Positions 14,963-21,259 of a DNA stretch of 21,259 nt are shown piece by piece (positions within the stretch are counted from its first letter, which is position 1; the number at the start of each line of letters is the position of its first letter). This stretch comes from Candidatus Bathyarchaeota archaeon. Lineage in GTDB: Archaea; Thermoproteota; Bathyarchaeia; RBG-16-48-13; JAGMEO01. A model generated the notes under the pieces. That model was not told the origin of the DNA. It searched no databases and saw nothing but the letters and a program-made list of their open reading frames with translations. The stretch spans positions 1 to 21,259 of the forward strand of contig JAUVYS010000009.1 of NCBI GenBank assembly GCA_030602965.1, in the 5' to 3' direction. A program made the translations under genes and the position numbers.

Positions 14963-16142
14963 TCAGTTTGATACAACATCTCTGTAAAGATCTTCAAGTT
15001 CATTAACAATCTTTTCTATAGCGAAGCTTTTCTTCACGAAATGCTTACCCCTCAGACTCATCTCCTCAGCCTTATCATCGTCACTTAACAGAGAGCATTG
15101 TTTTCGCTAATTGTTCCGCATTTGCAGGCTCAACCAATAGACTTGTCGCCTCATTTATTATTAAATCTTTCAATCCACCCAATTTTGAAGCGATCACGGG
15201 TTTACCGCAAGCATAAGCCTCAAACAGGGTCATAGGAAACGTTTCATATCTTGAAGGTACAACACACACATCAGCGTCTACATAAGCCTCAAGTTTATCA
15301 TTATTATATAATGGTCCTGTAAATAAAACATCTTCATCTATAGCAATTTTTTTCACAAGATTCTTACAAAATGATGAATACTCACTATTGGGATCAACAA
15401 TAATAAGTTTGACATCATCCATTTCTTTTCTAATACGTGCAAAAGCGTCTATGAGAATGTCTACTCCCTTTAGTTTATGTATTCTACCGAGATAGAGTAT
15501 TACTTTCTCTTCATCTTTAATATCATATTTCTTTCTAAATTCTTTGGACTTTGGTAGATTGTTAAACTCGGATAGATCGATCATATTAGGAATAACTTCA
15601 ATTTTTTCTTCAGCGACTCCGAAACTTGTATATTGTTTAGCTTCTGCTTGTGTAAGAGCAATTACTTTATCAGCTTGTTTTAATGAAAATCTTAAGATGT
15701 GATTATGAAGTAAGTGTAAAAAACGTACTCCACGACTCATTATGTTTTCCACTCTATAACTACCAACAGCGCCACGCGATTGAACGATCAAGGGGATTTT
15801 TTTTATCTTGCATACCAAGGATGTCAGATCTAGTTGAAAACTTCTGGCACAATTAGCATGAATTAGGTCCGCCTCTACTTCTAACAGATCCTTTAGCATA
15901 GAGGGACAAAACCAATAGCCTGCAACCCGTAGCAAAACAGCGTACCGTTTTACGAGAACTCCATCAACAAATTCTTGAGGAGGCAAAGAATTAAACACTG
16001 AGAGCTAACAGCGTTAGCTGTGTACACAGTCACAGAATGGTTTCGTCTACGGAAAAGCTTTGATGATTTTAGTAAGCTGAGTTACAGGTCCGCCAAACGC
16101 ATAAGCAGGCACATAAGCAGGAGTAACAAACGCTATGTTCAA
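14963..16142 (-). pseudogene. GT4 glycosyltransferase broken by three frameshifts
   Basis: Homology runs through four frame segments. Segment 1 is NIAFVTPAYVPAYAFGGPV and KIIKA from TTG 16142 to about 16056. Segment 2 is RRNHSVTVYTANAVSSQC to about 15985. Segment 3 is the long open part (LPPQEFVDGVLVKRY to EQLAKTMLSV, with KVILYLGRIHKLKGVDILI and RYETFPMTLFEAYACGKPVI) to about 15087. Segment 4 is SDDDKAEEMSLRGKHF to a stop at 14963. Joined, these make one ordinary GT4 of about 390 residues. The donor domain is intact, but as written only about 305 codons (15081-15998, from a GTG) remain open and lack the glycine-rich N-terminal loop. It sits 15 bp after the sulfatase-like gene in the operon. 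Sequencing error is possible for one shift but unlikely for three in one gene. Confidence 0.8.
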
Positions 16143-16157
16143 CTTTTCATCTACATC

Positions 16158-17510
16158 CTATTGAAGATAGAACTTTACATTCGTCTGTTCGATCGATCGA
16201 ATGTGTTCTGTGACAAGTCCTTTCAGCTCATTACAGGTTTTATATTGAACATCTGCGATGTTATTTTCCTCTTTAAAATCCCTTTGAAGGTCGTACATTT
16301 CAACAGTATTCATAACATCATTTATGATAAGCTTACTATTCCTGTATATACACGCAACAATTTTCTTCCTCAGATCAAACCGCAGGTTGTTCAGATTGAA
16401 TTTCGCACTTTCTATGAAAATTTTTCTTTCCCTAAGTGCTTCTCGCTTAAGACTCAACAAACTTGTGCCAAGAAAACTGGTTGGAGGGTCGATTCTTAGA
16501 ATATCAAGAATTGTAGGCGACAAGTCCAATAACTGAACGTTTTCAGTTACAGTCTCTTCATTCTCCACACCTGCGTTAGAAATTATAAGAGGTACATGGA
16601 TAAGTTCATTGTACAACGAATGAGGCGGATGAGCAAAATAACCGTGTTCCAGGAATCCCTGCCCATGATCTCCACATAATACAATCAAGGCATCATCAAT
16701 TAATTTATGCTGGTCTAAAAAAAATAGAAGGCTACCGACACACTCGTCAACATATGCTACTTCTGACTCGTAGAGTTTAGATAGCACACTATTTTGTTCT
16801 ATTGTAGGATTCAAACCTGACCGTATATTAAATAGAAGAGCATCTTTTTTAGTGCGAATATCCTTTTCCTGTATGTATTTGTCAGGAGGGATAAACGGTT
16901 CATGAGGATCCATGTAGTGTATCCATAAAAAGAATCTCTTATTCTTATTCTTCGAGATCCAACTGAATACATATCTATTAAGCTCTTTTCCTTCAACATA
17001 AGGGATTTTGAAACCAAATAAACGATAGAAGGTTTTCCTTAGGAAGCTTAACAAAGTCGTATTGCTTTCTAAACCAGTGTTCTGAATTAAAAGGCGAAAC
17101 GCCTTCGCTTTCCAATCACTACGAATTAGGCTTAAGGTTGGTGTTTCAATATCTTCTAATAAATCATAATACTCTCGGAACCCCCTATTCCAACCAAATA
17201 TACTAGAAAGGAAGGGATTGGAATGAAAAGCAGCAGTCCAGAATCCTTCTTTTTCGAGAATTTCAGCTAGGGTTTCAAAACCGCTTTTCAATTTAAGTCC
17301 ACTGTGTAAAAGAAAGGGTGTTGACGTGAAAATCGATGTAAAAGATTGAGCAGTTGCAGGTCCATTCGCAAAAGCTCTTCTAAAAACTAACCCTTCTTCA
17401 CCAAGGTCATCAATATTTGGAGTTAAATGACCTTTACCTATACAACCTATCTTATCTGCTCTTAAACAGTCGATAGTGATGAGAAAAACATATTTTGGTG
17501 AGTATTTCAA
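16158..17510 (-). CDS. Alkaline-phosphatase-superfamily (sulfatase-like) protein without the Cys/Ser formylglycine site
   Basis: 450 residues. Metal-site and fold motifs are present: FLITIDCLRADKIGC (Asp14), TPNIDDLGEEGLVFRRAF, LWIHYMDPHEPF (Asp201, His203) and VLCGDHGQGFLEHGYFAHP (Asp281, His282, His289) then NELIHVPLII. The nucleophile region is NGPATAQSFTSIFTS. Where sulfatases have C/S-x-P-x-R this has a Thr (about residue 53) and no Arg, so it should not form formylglycine. It is more like the Thr-using phosphotransferases and phosphodiesterases of the superfamily. No signal peptide or membrane span is evident. Within a glycan operon it may add or remove a phosphate- or sulfate-linked group. 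TTG start at 17510. Confidence 0.85.
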   Translation of the reverse strand: MKYSPKYVFLITIDCLRADKIGCIGKGHLTPNIDDLGEEGLVFRRAFANGPATAQSFTSIFTSTPFLLHSGLKLKSGFETLAEILEKEGFWTAAFHSNPFLSSIFGWNRGFREYYDLLEDIETPTLSLIRSDWKAKAFRLLIQNTGLESNTTLLSFLRKTFYRLFGFKIPYVEGKELNRYVFSWISKNKNKRFFLWIHYMDPHEPFIPPDKYIQEKDIRTKKDALLFNIRSGLNPTIEQNSVLSKLYESEVAYVDECVGSLLFFLDQHKLIDDALIVLCGDHGQGFLEHGYFAHPPHSLYNELIHVPLIISNAGVENEETVTENVQLLDLSPTILDILRIDPPTSFLGTSLLSLKREALRERKIFIESAKFNLNNLRFDLRKKIVACIYRNSKLIINDVMNTVEMYDLQRDFKEENNIADVQYKTCNELKGLVTEHIRSIEQTNVKFYLQ

Positions 17511-17552
17511 AAATTACTTCACTACATTCTTGTTAGTTAACCATGCATGAAA

Positions 17553-18806
17553 TTACTTATTATTACATATTGCTGGGATTATTATTCTAAGAAATCTGGA
17601 TCCGATTTTTTTGGTTGTTAAGTTATTTAATACATATTTCCAGCCATTCGATCCCAACCTATACGAATATTCTTTATCGTCATATACTTTCATTACAGCT
17701 TCTGCCAAGCTTTTTTCATCATCAGATTCAACAACTATACCTGAATTGGTTTTTCGAATATATCTCGCTGGTTCACCTTTTGATATACAAATTATCGGTT
17801 TTCCGTAAGATTGGTATTCAAATATTTTTGTTGGTAGCCCTTTATCTATAAAATTTCCAGCGATCATCGGCAATACAAATATGTTAGCAGAGCGGAGAAG
17901 TGTAAATAATTCTTTTTCGGGCAAAAAAGATGTGTTTAACACCACGTTGTCAAGGTTCAATTCTTCTATCTTTTTTCGTAGTTTTTCAGCTTTTTCTCCT
18001 CTTCCTCTGATGATGAAAACTATGTCTTTTTGTGATTTAAGAAGGTTTGCAGCTTTGATTATAATGTTGAAATCGTATCCTAATCCTAGTGCTCCAGAAT
18101 ACATTACAGTAAATTGATTTTTATCCGATCCTTTGTATATAAGAGGTTGAACATTATCAACGCCAACTTCAATAACGTGAATTTTCTCTTTATCGATGTT
18201 ATACTTGTCAATAATCCATTGTTTATACCCATTGCTAATAGGTGTAATAGCTTCTGGTACAGAATAGGATAGACGGGCAATAAAATCTAATACTCTTCGG
18301 ATTAGTTTAGATTCTACAAGTCCTAATTCATAGAATACTTCAGGCCATAAATCATCAACATTACGGATTATCGGTTTTTGATAAAAGAATCCATAGACCA
18401 TCGCAGGAAAGAAGGAGAAAAGGTTTGGGTTAGCAGCCCACACAACGTCGAAATCCCTTATAAAAAACAAGGGACATAACGCTGATAAAATAAAACTAAG
18501 ATGCAAAATTATTCTATTGACTATACTATTATGTGGTAATGGAGGGATCCACACACGATAAATCTTTATTTTTCCCTCTTTCTCGGGAACCACAATTTTT
18601 CCTTTATACTTTTGGGGAATTTCTCCATGTGGGTAATGCGGATAAGCAGTAATGACTACAATTTTGCATCTATCTTTTAAGCCTTTAACTATATTGGAGA
18701 CCCTGGTTGTTGCTCCACCAACATCAGGAGGAAAATACTGTGCAATAATTAATAATTTAATAGAGGAAGACTGCAGTACAAACTCAACCTTATCATTTAC
18801 AGACAA
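17553..18806 (-). CDS. WbuB-like GT4 glycosyltransferase
   Basis: 417 residues. After a short lead, KLLIIAQYFPPDVGGATTRV and later IYRVWIPPLPHNS, DVVWAANPNLFSFFPA and IRNVDDLWPE are the features of the WbuB subgroup (canonical RDLWPE), which transfers amino-sugars such as FucNAc in O-antigen loci. The donor domain has FTVMYSGALGLGYDFNIII, IFVLPMIAGNFIDKGLPTKI and FEYQSYGKPIIC. A hydrophobic stretch around residues 95-115 may associate with the membrane. The start is TTG at 18806, as no in-frame ATG lies before the first strand. It sits between the epimerase and the sulfatase-like gene, with 34- and 42-bp gaps. The exact sugar is unknown. Confidence 0.9.
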   Translation of the reverse strand: MSVNDKVEFVLQSSSIKLLIIAQYFPPDVGGATTRVSNIVKGLKDRCKIVVITAYPHYPHGEIPQKYKGKIVVPEKEGKIKIYRVWIPPLPHNSIVNRIILHLSFILSALCPLFFIRDFDVVWAANPNLFSFFPAMVYGFFYQKPIIRNVDDLWPEVFYELGLVESKLIRRVLDFIARLSYSVPEAITPISNGYKQWIIDKYNIDKEKIHVIEVGVDNVQPLIYKGSDKNQFTVMYSGALGLGYDFNIIIKAANLLKSQKDIVFIIRGRGEKAEKLRKKIEELNLDNVVLNTSFLPEKELFTLLRSANIFVLPMIAGNFIDKGLPTKIFEYQSYGKPIICISKGEPARYIRKTNSGIVVESDDEKSLAEAVMKVYDDKEYSYRLGSNGWKYVLNNLTTKKIGSRFLRIIIPAICNNK

Positions 18807-18840
18807 ATGTTTTAGTGATGAATAGAATTGTTAGTCCTTC

Positions 18841-19803
18841 TCAACTCTTTTTGTATTGTTCTTCAATCCATCGATAAGTCTGTGTTAATCCTTCCTTCAG
18901 ACTTACTTCTGGTTTCCAGCTTAATACCTTCTTAACTATTGTTAGATCTGCGTTTCTTCCTCTGACTCCTTGCGGTTTTGAAAGATCATATTCTTTAGTT
19001 ATCTTCTTCCCAGAAATTTCCACTATGATGTCTGCCAGTTGATCTATCGTCACTAATCTATCAGATCCAATGTTCAAAGGCTTACTGTAGTTCGATTCCA
19101 TCAGTAAAATAGTGCCCTTCACACAATCATCAATATAGCAATACGATCGAGTTTGCTTTCCGTCTCCCCATATTGTGATGACACCAGGATCAAAAGCTTC
19201 CGCTACTTTTCTGCACAATGCTGCAGGCGACTTTTCTCTTCCACCTTGATAGACTCCTTCTGGACCGTAAATGTTATGGTATCGGGCGATTCTGATGTCT
19301 AATCCATAATCGCGTTGATACGCTTCACACATTTTCTCTGTGTACAGTTTTTCCCACCCGTAGAAGCTGTCGGGCTCCGCTGGAAACGCGTCTTCTTCCT
19401 TCAATCCCTCTACTTCTGAACTTCTCTGTTTGTAGGTAGGGTACACGCAGGCTGATGAGCTGAATAAGAGGCGTTTTACTTTGTTCTGTCTGACCGCTTC
19501 AAGCATGTTCGTGTTTATCAGTACATTGTCACGCATAACTTGGGCGCCTACAGCCGTTATGAAGCCTATTCCTCCCATGTTCGCAGCGAAATTGTATACG
19601 TGATCTATATCCTTTGTGAGTTCAAGACAATTTTCGATTTTCCTTAGATCAAGCGTGTGTTTTTCAGTATAGTATTCTTCTTGGATGTACTCATTGTATT
19701 TAATGTCCGCCACTCTGACAAAGTCGCCCTGTTGATACAGATGTCTGGCAAGGTGGCTGCCAATAAATCCGCCTCCTCCTGTAACAAGTATTTTTTTACT
19801 CAA
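18841..19803 (-). CDS. GDP-mannose 3,5-epimerase-like NDP-sugar epimerase (extended SDR)
   Basis: 320 residues. NAD site GGGGFIGSHLARHL (9-22), SDR Tyr148-x3-Lys152 (FYGWEK). Several stretches are distinctive of GDP-mannose 3,5-epimerase rather than general UDP-glucose 4-epimerase: NFAANMGGIGFI, SSSACVYPTYKQ (Cys119), AFPAEPDSFYG, RYHNIYGPEGVY, GGREKSPAALCRK (Lys191), WGDGKQTRSYCYIDD and PQGVRGRNAD. Cys and Lys at these places are the acid/base pair of the plant enzyme, which turns GDP-D-mannose into GDP-L-galactose or GDP-L-gulose. So it may feed a rare L-sugar into the glycan built here. TTG start at 19803. The subfamily call is by motif recall, not alignment. Confidence 0.85.
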   Translation of the reverse strand: MSKKILVTGGGGFIGSHLARHLYQQGDFVRVADIKYNEYIQEEYYTEKHTLDLRKIENCLELTKDIDHVYNFAANMGGIGFITAVGAQVMRDNVLINTNMLEAVRQNKVKRLLFSSSACVYPTYKQRSSEVEGLKEEDAFPAEPDSFYGWEKLYTEKMCEAYQRDYGLDIRIARYHNIYGPEGVYQGGREKSPAALCRKVAEAFDPGVITIWGDGKQTRSYCYIDDCVKGTILLMESNYSKPLNIGSDRLVTIDQLADIIVEISGKKITKEYDLSKPQGVRGRNADLTIVKKVLSWKPEVSLKEGLTQTYRWIEEQYKKS

Positions 19804-19863
19804 ACTTTTGAATTTTTCTCCTTTTCAGAAGTAGCAATAAACAGAAATTGGAAGGCATTTTGA

Positions 19864-20754
19864 TTAATATTTCTCTTTGATAACACTGATTATAACGAAA
19901 AGGATGATTGCTGTTATAATTAGTGTCAAACCGATAATTGCGGAACCCATGGTTATAAGTGCGAGGTTTGTGACTACTCTTCCCTCTACTGTGAAAATTT
20001 GGATGGTCCATGCTCCAAAAAATAGAGAAATAAGTAACATCATGGCTCCAGGCAGCCCATAAAATAGTAACGGGTGTCGAATTGAGTGGTGCTTTAGAAG
20101 AGAGGCAATAACGTCTAGTCCGTGATAAACCGGGTTGTGAGAGGTGTTATGTTCGTCATATTGGACGGTGATGGGGACTTCAACTATTTTAAGACCCAGA
20201 GTTGAAGCTTTAACTAAGATCTCTTCGCCTACTCCCATACCCATCTCTGATGGGGTGATGAGATTAATTGCCTTATTTGAATAAGCTCTGAAGCCACTTT
20301 GAGTGTCTTTTACGTCGAGGTTTGTTATTAAGTTCGATACTTTTGATATGGCAGCAATCCCCTTAATTCTATAATTGGGAATCTCATTATGGTCTCTCAG
20401 CAATCTTGATCCGATTACAATGTCCGCTTTTCCGTTTAGAATGGGTTTCAATATTTTCGGGATTTCGTTCGGGTTGTGTTGCCCATCGCTATCTAAAATA
20501 ATTACTGCAGATGCATTCATTTTCTTTACATGTTTGAATAAAGATCTGATTGCTCCACCGTAACCTTCATTTCTTTTATGGTGTAATACTTCTGCTCCTA
20601 GTCCTTCAGATATTTCTGCTGTCATATCAGTGGATCCGTCATCACACACTATGATTTTATCTACATATTTTTGCGTCAAGATTATGTTCTTAGCTATTGT
20701 CTCTTCTTCGTTGTATGCTGGTAAACACGCGATAATAGAGGATTTGCTTTTCAA
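19864..20754 (-). CDS. GT2 dolichol-phosphate-sugar synthase-like enzyme with two C-terminal membrane spans
   Basis: 296 residues. GT-A domain: IIACLPAYNEEETIAKNI, DKIIVCDDGSTDMTAEI, VIILDSDGQHNPNEI (D-x-D at 88-90), DIVIGSRLL, VKDTQSGFRAYS and MGVGEEILVKASTLGLKIVE, all typical of DPM1/AglJ-type enzymes that load a sugar from a nucleotide donor onto polyprenyl or dolichyl phosphate. Two hydrophobic segments (about 231-253 and 265-291) end the protein and should anchor it in the membrane. Its product would supply GT-C transferases such as the 823-residue protein. TTG start at 20754, 6 bp after the stop of the gene in front. Which sugar is carried is not predictable. Confidence 0.92.
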   Translation of the reverse strand: MKSKSSIIACLPAYNEEETIAKNIILTQKYVDKIIVCDDGSTDMTAEISEGLGAEVLHHKRNEGYGGAIRSLFKHVKKMNASAVIILDSDGQHNPNEIPKILKPILNGKADIVIGSRLLRDHNEIPNYRIKGIAAISKVSNLITNLDVKDTQSGFRAYSNKAINLITPSEMGMGVGEEILVKASTLGLKIVEVPITVQYDEHNTSHNPVYHGLDVIASLLKHHSIRHPLLFYGLPGAMMLLISLFFGAWTIQIFTVEGRVVTNLALITMGSAIIGLTLIITAIILFVIISVIKEKY

Positions 20755-20760
20755 TTCCCA

Positions 20761-21132
20761 TTAACCATAAAGTTGTGTGGCTGTCTTATGTAATTCCATA
20801 CTTGCCAGATATCTAATGAACTCTTTAGAATGTGCCCATTGGTGAGCAGCTTTATACCCCCATGCCTGTGCCAAGATACTGATATTGAAGGCTTTTTCTC
20901 GACTCACAGTATCCATAAGCTTCTCCAGTTTACTCTTCAATGCTTCTTCTAATTTTCGGAGAATTTTCAACACCATTTTTGCTAGAGTAGCACTCTTTAT
21001 GACAGTTAGGCATCTTATGGAAAGATCGATTATCCCCCGTTCAATCCGATTCAGCGAATTATACCATTTATTTCTGCGAAGAGCGCGCTGTTTTATCTTC
21101 GAAAGTTTTTGAACCTTTATGTAAATCAACAA
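20761..21132 (-). CDS. Small basic helical protein of unknown function, first gene of the glycan operon
   Basis: 123 residues, rich in Lys, Arg and Leu. Nearly all predicted helix, with KWYNSLNRIERGIIDLSIRC near the start, a run of heptad-like leucines (LAKMVLKILRKLEEALKSKL) and a conserved-looking end (AQAWGYKAAHQWAHSKEFIRYL). There is no signal peptide or membrane span. I do not recognise a named family; it resembles small hypothetical proteins of uncultured archaea. The TTG at 21132 (or the next codon, also TTG) lies about 22-25 bp from a TATA box, which supports a leaderless start there. The 6-bp gap to the DPM-like gene shows co-transcription, so it may regulate or bind a glycan enzyme (inference). 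Confidence 0.65.
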   Translation of the reverse strand: MLIYIKVQKLSKIKQRALRRNKWYNSLNRIERGIIDLSIRCLTVIKSATLAKMVLKILRKLEEALKSKLEKLMDTVSREKAFNISILAQAWGYKAAHQWAHSKEFIRYLASMELHKTATQLYG

Positions 21133-21149
21133 GATGCCTCATTGAACTG

Positions 21150-21157
21150 TATTTATA
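21150..21157 (-). promoter_or_regulatory. TATA box of the minus-strand glycan operon
   Basis: TATAAATA on the minus strand, centred about 22 bp before the TTG at 21132 and 25 bp before the TTG at 21129. It probably drives the genes from 21132 leftward to at least 14963. Confidence 0.5.
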
Positions 21158-21259
21158 TTCTTAGTGACATTTTAAAGTTTTTTAAACAATTTTTAACATA
21201 GCGAACATAACTGTATAAGAATTACTTTTTCTAAACAAGCATTAGAAATATTTACATTC

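Noticed and set aside
15081..15998. The 305-codon open frame as an intact short glycosyltransferase starting at GTG 15998
   Set aside because: Clear GT4 N-terminal and C-terminal sequence continues in other frames on both sides, so the open frame is only the middle of a frameshifted gene.
16003..16019. AGCTAAC-AGC-GTTAGCT inverted repeat
   Set aside because: It falls within coding homology of the broken GT (TANAVSS codons) and needs no separate role.
16096..16122. Tandem CATAAGCAGG repeats
   Set aside because: They encode the repeated PAY residues (PAYVPAY) of the GT N-terminus; an ordinary coding coincidence.
1..21259. CRISPR arrays, tRNA or rRNA genes, IS elements
   Set aside because: No regularly spaced repeats, no clover-leaf sequence, no rRNA-like stretch and no transposase homology were seen; the only larger repeat is the two-copy gene junction at 9.9 and 11.2 kb.

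Overview
The window reads as a piece of an archaeal chromosome. Several genes have a TATA-like box (TTTAAATA, GATATATT, TATTTATA on the top strand) about 24-31 bp before the start codon with almost no leader. At least eight predicted genes begin with TTG. The dolichol-phosphate-sugar-synthase-like GT2 enzyme and the AbrB-type regulator are also of archaeal style. The lineage cannot be fixed by eye; a Bathyarchaeia/Thermoproteota-type archaeon from a metagenome is my best guess.

Layout. (a) 1-2470: a truncated AbrB/MazE-type regulator, a membrane-anchored caspase-fold (clan CD) peptidase with five N-glycosylation sequons, and an aldo/keto reductase. (b) 2470-8511: a glycosyltransferase region that also holds three families typical of peptide-modification (RiPP) loci: a PqqD-like RRE protein, an HPr-kinase-like P-loop protein overlapping a GT2 gene with a Cys cluster, and an NTP_transf_5 nucleotidyltransferase. 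A 41-residue reading frame at 2747-2872 carries a lasso-leader-like YxxPxI motif and is a candidate substrate. (c) About 8804-14842: an AT-rich block with two GT4 genes, an 823-residue multi-membrane-span GT-C-like protein and a SAM methyltransferase. It is bordered by broken genes and contains an approximately 85-bp direct duplication plus a wecB remnant. (d) 14843-21132: an older-looking minus-strand operon, led by a 123-residue protein of unknown function, followed by a DPM-like GT2, a GDP-mannose 3,5-epimerase-like enzyme, a WbuB-like GT4, an alkaline-phosphatase-superfamily (sulfatase-like) protein, and two dead GT4 genes.

Functionally the window is a surface glycan or N-glycan locus. 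A lipid-linked sugar donor (DPM-like), a rare nucleotide sugar (GDP-L-galactose or GDP-gulose by homology), many GT-B transferases and a GT-C membrane transferase would together build and attach a variable glycan. The AT-rich block looks like a swapped cassette. Its ends fall within or next to gene remnants: a truncated GT on the right, and on the left a paralogous peptidase remnant whose reading frame now supplies the last eight residues of a glycosyltransferase.

The most novel possibility is an archaeal peptide or protein modification system (RRE + HPr-like kinase + nucleotidyltransferase + glycosyltransferases + YxxP peptide) embedded in this glycan locus. It lacks the lasso cyclase, the leader protease and any radical SAM enzyme, so it is not a known RiPP class. 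This remains inference.
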